DNA of 64,000 bases from Glandiceps talaboti (taxonomy: Eukaryota; Hemichordata; Enteropneusta; Spengelidae). Below, in pieces: positions 1 to 10,900 of this stretch (its first letter is position 1; each line of letters opens with the position of its first letter). The stretch spans positions 21,481,151 through 21,545,150 of the forward strand of contig NC_135563.1 of NCBI RefSeq assembly GCF_964340395.1, given 5' to 3'. A program made the position numbers and the translations under genes. The notes under the pieces are model-generated. The model was not told the origin of the DNA. It searched no databases and saw only the letters and a list, made by a program, of their open reading frames with translations.

Positions 1-53
1 TCGTCGATGGGATGAAACCGGTTATTATTTTGGATGACTAATTTGGGTGAAAG

Positions 54-160
54 TTAAGCTTTGGTGATGTCTTTGGCAATCCAAGGCAGAGACGCGGTTG
101 TCCGGGGAGCACGGAAACGGTTCGCAGGAGGGTCTATTTGGTTGACAACCTCATTATATG
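54..160 (-). CDS. Candidate terminal exon, unidentified protein
   Basis: On the minus strand an open frame runs from an acceptor-like AG at 161-162 to a TAA at 54-56. It encodes about 35 residues including YNEVVNQIDPPANRF and a Lys-Ala C-terminus. The frame stays open upstream to about position 272. The stretch looks richer in G+C than the flanking DNA, as exons do here. No start codon, partner exon or polyadenylation signal is visible in the window, and I do not recognise the family. It could be the last exon of a gene lying to the left, or a chance open frame. Confidence 0.22.
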
Positions 161-1289
161 CTATCAAACAAAGTGTCACAACTTGAAACTTTTGTTTGCA
201 ACTTAAAAACCGGAAAGCTTGGATGAAAAGCGTTATGGTGAAACAATATAATAGATGGAATTCACAATTCTAAGTAACGATAAACACTTTCTTTCCCAAG
301 TGGTAGAGTGTGGACATAAAAAGTAACATTGATTACAATGGCCTATTGAGTAAAGAAATTCACCTGCTGTATGTATCATACATCTCATCGCTAACCAAAT
401 TGGTATTTCACTTTACCCCGTTGAGTTATTGAAGTCCAAATAGTGTTGACTTGGAAGCAAAGTTTTGAGGTTTGGCACCGCTGTCAGGCACTTTCTAGAC
501 TAGTGCCTATTAAGCATAGCTAAAAGTTATCATATAAGTTGCTTATATTAGGTGTGGTGAGAATCGGATGGCAGAAAACGAACTATGCATACTATTAACA
601 CACACTAACAACATCAACATTCCGAGGTTTCTGTCTGAAAATGTGTGACAGTTATTTTCGACAACTATTGATCAGTAAACTTATGGATTTATTCTTCAAT
701 TCCGATTCAAACACTTCCTTGTCTGTACAAAAATGTAGAAAACATGAATGTCGTTCTAACAAGTAGGGTTGGCGGGAATGTCACCGTAGTATCAAGTATG
801 GTACCGAAACCATAACTCTTTCACAAACTTATATACTACAGATAATACTATACATACAGTAAAATGAATGTCATGCAGGTAGTGTATCAATATTATATTT
901 TTTTTAAATATACGTAGCTGCTTATTGTGTTTAATATATCGTTGGTCATTTCATGTATATATTACCCTCTATGTTTTCACATCATATCCCACAGCTGAAT
1001 CTCAAATCATTCCCATTCCCATTCCGCTCTTAATATGGTTATATTTAGTGTTGGTATAGATCGTACAGGATATTTAAAAAAAGAAGAGATCTCGGTTATA
1101 ATCAAACAAGCAACTTAGATCATTCCCATTTCATGTAATATAATGCTTTTGTTAGTTGATCATTGTACAACTATGTCGAGATCATTGAGATATGGCTCTG
1201 AGATGTATAACAAATATCTGACAATAGATAAAATGCCAGTATATTCAAACCTGCACTCCCTACATTTACACACAAACTTACACACAAAC

Positions 1290-1334
<45 letters not shown>

Positions 1335-1426
1335 TACATACATACATACATACATACATACATACACACATACACACACACATACATACATACATACATA
1401 CATACATACATACATACATACATACA

Positions 1427-1458
<32 letters not shown>

Positions 1459-2667
1459 CTCACGCCAAATTTGACGATTCAATTTCCATGAAGAGCTGAG
1501 GAATGTTCACCCCAAGCAGTTGGAATCAATCCACCGTCGATTATCTTTGAAGTAGCTACTTTTCACAAACTTGGACAACAATGTAGGCCACAGTAAGAAA
1601 CTATCAAGTGAATACTTTGTCATGATTTAAATACCTATCACTTGATAGGTTGTACTACAAATGCAAGCTCAAACCTTGTAGACAATAGAGTCCATAAAAT
1701 GATAAAATTGACAACGGTTTTGGATTAGTCGGAAGTAGAATAATAAAATTACAAATTTGAATGTTTTGTTAATGTACGTATACATACATAGGCACTAAAC
1801 ATTACTTGTTGCTTTACATATTGATAAAATGAATTTATCGTAGACTTTTTATTATTAGATAATTTTGTCCATCGCTTTGGTTAAAGTGACTGGAGATTTC
1901 CACATCAAGACATTGGATGGCTTTAGATAATAGCCGTTTAAAGGTTTATATAAATTATGAGGACTATAATTATGTGACACTTTAGACAAAAATACTTATC
2001 TCTCTTTACTAGAGAAAATGTGAGGCAAAAAGTAAAAATATTTGTGAACGAGGAGATAAGTGGATACATTGTGATTGGGATATAGAAAACTGCTTTGCTA
2101 TAATATGTTTTACATGACAGTGAGGATATTTCAACAACCAACCAGGATCGTATCTTCTGCCAATTACATATAACGACATTAGGTAAACATTCAGCCGACA
2201 ATTCTATCAAATGATCAGTAATAAATGAATATAAAAACGACTTTCATGTTGGGCTTATGCTTAAATCTACAACCAGTTTAGCACCTCAGTTTGTTTTTTT
2301 CTTTCAAGAAGTTAGGTTTGAATTTAATAGAACATGTTGAACAATTCATCAAGAAATTCTGAAAATTCAATGTACCCGTACACATTTTGTGGTGTATGCA
2401 ACTATCAATGATTAGTCTGTAGAAAAATGTGTATAAGAGACGTTACGCGGATTGTTCTCAGACATCATATACTGGCCTCGCTACCGCTGAGCCAATATGT
2501 GTCTTCGGACTGTATCCCTTCCATGATGATAAAATCTACTACCAATGTTGGACCAATCAATCTGATGTATGACGTTCAATTGTTACATTCGATCTTGCTA
2601 CTTTTACATTTATACTTGAAATGTCCTTAGTTTACTGTTTAGTACATGTTCAACGTGTAGCTGTAAA
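161..2667. other. Non-coding, no gene seen
   Basis: AT-rich DNA with frequent stops in all frames. Apart from the microsatellite at 1267-1455, I see no exon with splice signals and no RNA gene. Confidence 0.6.
1267..1455. repeat. (CA)n / (CATA)n compound microsatellite
   Basis: CA dinucleotides pass into long CATA tetranucleotides. The open frames across it, Thr-His/Tyr-Ile-His on plus and Tyr-Val-Cys on minus, are artefacts of the repeat. Confidence 0.97.
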
Positions 2668-2770
2668 CATTCTCGCAAACCAGAACGGATATTTCTTCCG
2701 CGACACTGCGAATGAAGGTGCGTCTTGGACGGTGCAGTAGAAGAGGCTGTAGTTTACGACGATGGTCTCT
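2668..2770. repeat. Short dispersed repeat, copy 1 (pair of 59434-59534)
   Basis: This copy starts with CATTCTCGCAAACCAGAA and ends near GTTTACGACGATGG. A second copy at 59434-59534 has the same start, length and end. The ends are roughly inverted (CTCGCAAACC against GGTTTGCGAC in copy 2), as in a small inverted-repeat element. Confidence 0.55.
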
Positions 2771-3596
2771 CAGTCAGTATGTCTGTGTGTATGTCCATGT
2801 ACCTCTACTCTCGCCCCTATAAGTTGAGAAGGGGGTCGTCTCCTCAGTTTGATTGACCTTATCATATCATTATTATAATTATACCATCACTTCTGATAAA
2901 TCTTCCTCGATTAACATCTTCATATAATTATTGTTTATAACCAAGTGTTATAAGTGATACGTTTAGGCCATATACCCTATTGATAACATGAACACAAATA
3001 ATTGACATATTTGACCTCAAAATCTTGACAATGTCTTGCAATTTTGCAAACGTTAGTAAAAAATGTATTTTACGTTATATGTAAAACACTCAAAAGAAAA
3101 CACTAAACTCAAAATTCTTTTAATTATTACTTTTTTTCTCTCGAGTTGTATAAAATGTGAACACTTCTAATGTATAGTCAATTGTCACTGGGATGATAAA
3201 CGATATAGTTGTTGATCACTAGTCGCCTTCGTTATGTCAACTTTCTATCCCAATGCAATGTTTGAAGAAATAGTGATGTTTATCATGTATAAATTATGTA
3301 CATATCTATTATTGGTACATTTTATGTTAGATACGGATCTTGACAGGGATATTCTGATGACCTTTGACCTAATGAGATATTGACCACCTTGACGGCAGCT
3401 TGTCAAATGCCATCATTTCTTTCCTGTACGTATCATATTATTCACACATCATGGTGTACATTTCACCTTGATTTGACGCTGGTCTTTTGCTGGCTTTAGA
3501 TTGAAATACCGAAAACTATTTATTGATCGCGACGGTTTGTACCGCAAAATCTTACACAAAAATAAGTTTAAACCTTGACTGATATTTTCACTACTA

Positions 3597-3920
3597 GATA
3601 ATTTTTCATTTTTTCAGCTAGTTCTCAAAGACTAATTTTCACTAATTACTAGACTGGTATATTGTGTTCATGTACAAGAAGGCGTTTTAGTCACTACTTA
3701 TTTTCACTAATTACCAGACTGGTACATTGTGTTCATGTACAAAAAGACGTTTTAGTCACTACTTATTTTTACTAATTACCAGACTGGTACATTGTGTTCC
3801 TGTACAAGAAGGCATTTTAATTTTTAGTCACTACTTATTTTCACGTTTTTGTTTTCCAGCGAAATAAGCAAAAATAAATCTTTAGCGAAAATTGGCAGGT
3901 TTACAGTATTAGTTGTAGGT
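3597..3920 (+). repeat. Dispersed repeat with an internal ~74-bp triplication
   Basis: Three near-identical tandem units (about 3633-3843) carry ACTAATTACCAGACTGGTAC and then GTTCATGTACAAGAAGGC. The same sequence, without the triplication, occurs in inverse orientation at about 13480-13680 inside the last intron of the AHR-like gene, starting from the shared CAGCTAGTTCTCAAAGAC. This is a two-copy dispersed element of unknown family. Confidence 0.7.
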
Positions 3921-5483
3921 TTTTTCTTTCCTAAAAAGCAAACTTTAGTCAACGAAAAATTGAAAAGTAAAATAAAATCTGTATAAATTTGGTTATCAAT
4001 ACAGACATGTAGAATCAGTTAACTAAACTGAGGTGTAATGATCGGAAAAGCTGCCATTCTTTCCTAGATCTAACGCTTGAAGGATTTTAAGCCCCCTAAC
4101 TCAATTATCTTAATCGCTATGATAAGCTAAGATAAGATAAGATAGGTGCATCATTTGTAGCTGGAAGATATAAAAAGCATTTGGATATGATGGACATGTT
4201 GGTGCTTTGTATAAATATGAAGTCGTCACACACTACACACACAGAACAACGGGTCAATATTTGGGTTATAATCAGGCCGAGGTGAGATAGCATCGAATTA
4301 GGGTTACTATGGCAACTATGGCGAAAAACTGGTACTTGTGATAAACGGCCATTGAACTAGTTGAACTCGGGCATATGTGGAAAGTTTGGATCGCAAGATT
4401 TTTGAAATTCATAAAATCTTGATGGTGTGTCTTTTTTGTGTGTGTTTATAAACTTTTTATTCGAGTCCCAAAAAGGAAAAGAAAAGGTTACATTACACAA
4501 CTGTCAGAAAATCAACAAAGAAACGTTACAATCTTCCTGCTTCAACGTCTGACGTAGATTTGAATAAACCCAGGCAGATTTGATGACGTTGACAGTACGA
4601 AGAGATGACGTACTCGTGTACTAAGTGCAAATGTGACGGTCACTGGAACTATCCTTATCAATTTCAAACTTTGAAAATACTTAACGTAGTTGTGAATATC
4701 CCGCAGTATCAACATAGTGTTGTCATTCAAACGAATATCGTATACATGTACTCGATTTGATCACTAAAACAAAGGTAACCATACGATACACCGTCGGGGA
4801 TACATATTTCTCGGCCTATCTTGTTTTTATGTGATAAAAAACCGTCAAGCGTAGTGAAAACTCATGTATGGTACCAGTACCGCGGAATTTAACGTCCCTT
4901 TCGTTGACTTTGCATTTTGCTACTTCAGATGGCACAAGTCGAGTTTATAAGCTTTTTTTTCACACGGGTGAATAGACTTACAGAAAAGATTGATCAAACA
5001 ATTTTAGTACAATGTTAACATCGATGGATTGTTTTTAATACCATTACAAATCATCTTGTGGTATATTAATTTGTATGAGAAAACGTCGCGTTATGACCAT
5101 CAAACTCATTACACGTATAATATGGAAATTGATAATTTCAAAGTCGACTACCCCAAAGATGTCCAACTTAATAGAATACAATTTCAATAAACGTTTGGTA
5201 TAATCTTTGGTATTAAAATCAAAACGTTGGCGATAAAAGAGCATGAGTCTACAAGTTGAGAAGTAATTGTTTGTGAAAAGAAAAATGTTCGCAGAATCAT
5301 GACTAAATTTCTTTCTTGTATTTTTTTTATATCCCCCATGTTTCCCCACCCACCACTATCTTTCCCCATCCCCCCACCATGTTTCTACATCCCCCTCCAT
5401 GTCCCCCCTCCCCTTCCTATGTAGATCGATATTTTTAACGTTAATCAGTCTCACTGGAAAGGCCCAGTTCGGATTATGATTTA

Positions 5484-5645
5484 AAATTTAGGCCGGGTGT
5501 GGATTAGGACTGAAATTTAGGCCGGTTGTGGATTAGGACTGAAATTTAGGCCGGGTGTAGGTTAGGACTGAAATTTAGGCCGGGTGTGGATTAGGACTGA
5601 AATTTAGGCCGGGTGTGGATTAGGACTGAAATTTAGGCCGGGTGT
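5484..5645. repeat. 29-bp tandem repeat, about 5.5 copies
   Basis: The unit contains GGCCGGGTGTGGATTAGGAC followed by TGAAATTTA. A related single copy lies at about 9755-9790, so the array probably expanded within a dispersed sequence. Confidence 0.93.
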
Positions 5646-7903
5646 CAAACACAAAGCCATGGGCCTAGAATGAGTTGATCAGAACAAAAGAATGGTAGGG
5701 TGATATGGATTCATTAATAAGATACGTTTTACACTAAAATGTCACCCTGGGATAGAAACCTTGGCCTTTACATGATGCCCTTTTATTATATCATCTAGTT
5801 TAGCTCCTAATATAGAAACTTTGGATAATCATAAATTACTCAAGTTATTACAATAATCACCATCATAACCCCCCCCCCCCCCCCAACCTCCCTACATGTC
5901 GGGTCAGTACTGTCGGCAAAAATTGCACTTGAAACACAACCCAGTAATACAGGAATGCGTTGTTGGTACATCGCACCTGGTCAATTCTTCAACTGTAATC
6001 GTTTGCCTATGGGTCTGTCTTCGACTCTCGAAAGTGTCTTTTCTGATATTGTAAAATGGTTTGGTAAAATGACAAATCCAAGTCGGTTTCTAGGCGACTC
6101 TTGAGTCGTTGGAGAGCGTATACGATCTTACTTGAAATGGGCACTACTTCATGTCAGTTTCACTGTTTGTGTCTTCATTTCACTCTAGTCTGCGCATTAC
6201 CGACAAAAGGACCAGTTTTGACAGCTACAAGGGAAGAAGTACAAGTACATGTTTTCACTACTGAGTATTCATCCATCTTCTTTTGCCCACAGACATCTTC
6301 AAGTTCGGCACATGCTTGACACGCAATATTTTTAAGGGTCGATGACTCTCTTGTTGATGAACACACCCAACTACCGTTTATTAAGCTTTCACAAACTACG
6401 GAATGCAGCTATCGCTGATAATGACAAATTAGTCATCGCATCGAGGAAACCGATCAAATTTGTGATGTCACTGTAAAAGTAATTCTACTTTAACTAAGTT
6501 GAAGACAACAACAAACACGGCGACGGATGACAAGACCAACTTGTTTCATCTCTCAATATATATACCTTCTCGTGTTTGTAAACACGTACAGGCGGGATTA
6601 GGGGTCATAGTGTAAAGTGTGATAGAACGTCTCAAATTAATTCTCATAATTTACAAATGGCGGTTGTTTGACCGTGACAGAGTGGTTATAGGGTACAGAG
6701 GTTTTATCCCTCAAAGATCTACAACAGCCCTATGTCCTAAATTTACATATTATTGTCGCCAGTTGCAATCTTCGATCAGTATAAGTGTGGTTAGAGATGT
6801 ATGGTTGTAGACGTACATTGAGCTTGAGAATAAACAATCTTACGATATGAAAACTGACGAGACGAGACGAGACGAGATGAAGACTGAATATGTACCAAAA
6901 CTTTGTACGCGTGTAAATTTTCATGAAACTGACACTTACGGTTTGGTTTACAGTATCGCCGAAATTTTGACAAGATATAAATGTAACTTTGAGCAATTCT
7001 AAGACTGCGTATGTATAAAGGTATGGCACTAGAGCATGCTTAACAAAGATGATAGTTTTACGATATCGTACTTCGAGGGTTTAATTCAGTACTAAAGATA
7101 AATGGAGACATAGACTAAAAAAATGTTAAACCGTCTCTACAACGCATTTCAGGGATTCAAATAAAGCAGAAGCGTTAACCAAACTTGGACTTGTCCTTTT
7201 ATTCAAACTCAAGTATTTCAAAGTCGATTAAAACTGCAAATCACACCTTATTCTCGATTCTCCATCTATCAACCATTTTACTTTTTAAAGTTAGAAACGT
7301 GTCTCTAATTTGGGTCAAATGAAGTCAATTCACTGTTACACCAGACTGAATACAGGTAAAATGGTGGACTCGATTAACTTGCGTCAATTGGACCTGGCCT
7401 GGATCAATTCCAAAATATGGGTGCAACAGTATGTACTAGTAATGATACATCTTGACTATGTAATACTTTAGTTAGTTCATTTTTAATTCATTTTGGCCAG
7501 CGGGTCATGGGTTTTGAGAACTTCAGTTTTACGGCACTCACGTGCTTCCATAGTAAAACGTCGATTCACAAACCTCATTTTCGGGTCGCAATGATTAATA
7601 GAACACATCAACACTTGAAAACTCTACGATGGTTTGCATCGACAAAGATTTTTATTGTTTGTTGACAAAAAGTATGCTCCAACTTATCATCGCCCCACCT
7701 CTTCTTAACATGAATTATTCGTTAAATTGGTTTTGATAGACAACTGTGTCCAGTAGAACTACTTTCAATGGTGACGATCGTGAAAACCACGGAGGTCTTA
7801 AAAATACTTATGTCTGAAAAGACTTTTTACAGAGTTTTCTTTGGAGAAACCCTTCATCACCCACCCACAAAACACTGAAGTATGTTTCCTTCATCAATTA
7901 CAG

Positions 7904-10900
7904 CTGCCGGGTTGTCTCCATCACCATCAACGGACGACAACAAAGGAATAGACGGGAGCGCTGTTGAAAATCCATCCACCATACCTCTCACTCTTACAGG
8001 TGGTGACAGATATGCCAGCGTTGCGAGACAAGATGTTGATCTCTGCAGTGAAATGGACGACACTTTGGAAGGGGAGCTACTGTTACAGGTACTACGTTTC
8101 AAATCAGTAACAATGTTTTGATTATTGTATACATGATCTATGATCGTGGTCAGTTACATTTAAATAGTGTTTACTACGAGTACGAACAAAGTTGACAGTA
8201 CGACATCCTTAATCATCTTAATAGTCAACGCGAGACGAAAGTGACGGGTACGTCCGTAACATATTATGCTCTCGAACGGACCGCAGACATCTGTGTGTAT
8301 TTACTCATTATGCTAACTTAAGTTAAATAACGAGTTTTAAAGACTGGAAATTCTTATACATAGTCAGTAGTTGTTATGAGCAAAATATACTGGATAAATA
8401 GCACATCAAAAGGCATGTCTTCGTTTGACAAACAACCAGGTGAAAGATATGGAGTAATGAATATAAGAGAACCATACAGGTAGTGTAAATGTCGTCGAGG
8501 GTTTGCGACAATATCTCTGACTCATTTTAAAGAGAGAATTGGTGTCAGTCTGTCTCTCGTTTATTCGATAAACGGAGTCATTTACCACTTAGTAGTGCTT
8601 CCATTTCTTTCTCAAACTGTCTGATGACCCTGTGGTTCATAAACAGTATTTGTCCATTGGGCAAAAACTGGTGTATCACTGTTGTTACTTTGTCAGCTTT
8701 AGTCATTGCTTCTGTAGGTCTTGAAATTACTCTTACGTACTCTTGAAGGTATCGAACAATTGTCCTTAAAACGCTCTCAGCCTGAATGCGATTTTCGTGT
8801 TTGTAACATACCAGAACGAAGGCACAGTTCACTGTGCCAGTCCATACTACAAGTCTTTCTTCCTTGAAGGGGTCGCCATCTCGTAATCGAAATATTCCCG
8901 TTTCGTACGGTAAAGATGATTCCGATGAGTTCAGAATCTGTACTTCTTCGTCGAAAGTCCTTCCCGAGACTGCTCTTCTAAAGGAGAATTCTGACTGCAC
9001 TTGTTTAGCGACGATTTCAATTTGTTCTTTGCGGACTGTCCGAAGTTCACTCCCCTTCAGTTCATCACTGTCCTCGCTATCTGATTGTTCACGTTCGATG
9101 TCCTCTTGACCAAATGTTGAGGAATACAACACCCTGCACGAACCTGGTTCGAGCGTGTGTATTATAAAAGCATAAACCATCGTTCTTTTGAGAGGAAATA
9201 GTCAAGAACACTGGTTCTTCTAAGTTTAACACGAGAGCACAAAAATCAGATGTACAATCATTAGTCAACCCGGAAGGACTACAACGAAGGCTAAAGCGCA
9301 TGTGCACAACTATTTTTAGTTTCAAGATGTCTGCCCCCATGGACTGTCATAACAATGCAATCACTCACTCTATTTTTACGGTTGTCTTTCTTCATAGGCG
9401 CTTGATGGATTTCTATTTGTGCTTACGTCCGATGGAACTATACTTTACACGTCTGAAAATATTGCCACTCACCTAGGATTCAATCAGGTTGATCTAGTAC
9501 ATCGGTGTATTTATGGCATAGTTCACCCAGATGATCACCATGAACTAATGGTCGTCCTCGAACACACTTTACCAGACCCAAGAAGACCGGTATGACTTTT
9601 TTTCGTTTTCTTTTTAAAAAAATTGTATCTATGTTACGATAAACGATTTTCCAAAGACAAGATAAGATTGCTGCTACATCTCATAATTTCAGAGTAGTAA
9701 CACTAAAAGTTTCTCAAAGTTTGCAGTAACCATGGCAACACTAACGAGCGCGTAAAGGCCCACTTCGGATTAGGATCAGAATTTGGTTTTGAAAAACAGT
9801 TGTTTTGGAGAGCTTTATGGAAAATGTTGTTCAAGGACAAAAAAATAATCCCATGTAATCATTATGGCTCTACTGTCAAGATAACACTGTACATAATAAT
9901 TTAAATGCAGCAGATGAAAATTGCTTGTATACATTTTTATCAATTTTCAACCTTGTATATTTCACTTGCTTTTTCATGATTTGTACCATACTACACTCTC
10001 TGATAGTGTGTGTAGTGGATAGTAAAGATTGATTGATTGATTATTTGATTTGATTTGATTTGATTTGCTCTGATTTGTTCTGATCTGATAATTTCCTGGT
10101 GCGGTGATCAAGTGATCGGTCGATAATCAATGTGATTATACCCAGGATTGAAATGCAGCCCTTTAAATGGTAATTTATAACTCCAGGAAATGAAGACATT
10201 TTTGTAAACTTTGGGTTCTGGTTCATTTCATAACTGTACATCACTTGTATTATTAGCGATTGCTGAGAAAATAACGAGTTGACTTTGTTCATAATTCATT
10301 GTTTTACCAGGATTCTCAACAATCTGTCTATGATGTCACAAATTCAGAATGTCCTGATTACAAAAAAGTGTGTTTCCTTTGTCGACTCAAGTGTTTTAAT
10401 GGCACCAGTACTGGATATGTGGTAAGTCCGTTTTCTCTCTCAATATAATAACAAATTAAGTAAATCTTTATACAAAGCGGGTCACTTCAAGTAATATTTT
10501 TGTTGTAACCTATTTGCATACTTCTTTAAAATGTTATGTATGTTTTCACTGATTCTGTACAAGTGTTTGAAATCTCCAGTATTGCTATGGATACTGGTGG
10601 TAAACAATTTTTACAGCAACAACTGTAAGAATAATTTATTTCACTGAAAAATATGTGTTTGTCTTCACTACTGGAAATGGAGAGGAAGTGTCATGAGAGG
10701 CTCATGAGTTTGAAAGATACATGACTTTGAATGGCTTGTCGACTTTGAATGGCTTGTCAACTTTGAATGGCTTGTTGACTTCGAATGGCTTGTCATAGAG
10801 GGTGCTAAAATGAGATCAAGCAGGGAATACATGATGATGATGATGATGATGATGTCATGATGATGATGATGATGATGATTATATGATTTGTGTGATTTCA

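Larger units (their letters stand above)
2771..7880. other. Non-coding region upstream of the AHR-like exons
   Basis: AT-rich DNA containing the repeats at 3597-3920 and 5484-5645 and a C homopolymer at about 5871-5884. I looked for a basic helix-loop-helix exon for the AHR-like gene (a basic KRHRDRLN-like stretch followed by a second helix) and did not find one. The region may be a long intron of that gene or intergenic DNA. Confidence 0.5.

Noticed and set aside
1143-1499. 118-residue open frame with Thr-His and Tyr-Ile-His repeats
   Set aside because: It is a translation of the CA/CATA microsatellite; no splice or start context and no non-repeat conserved part.
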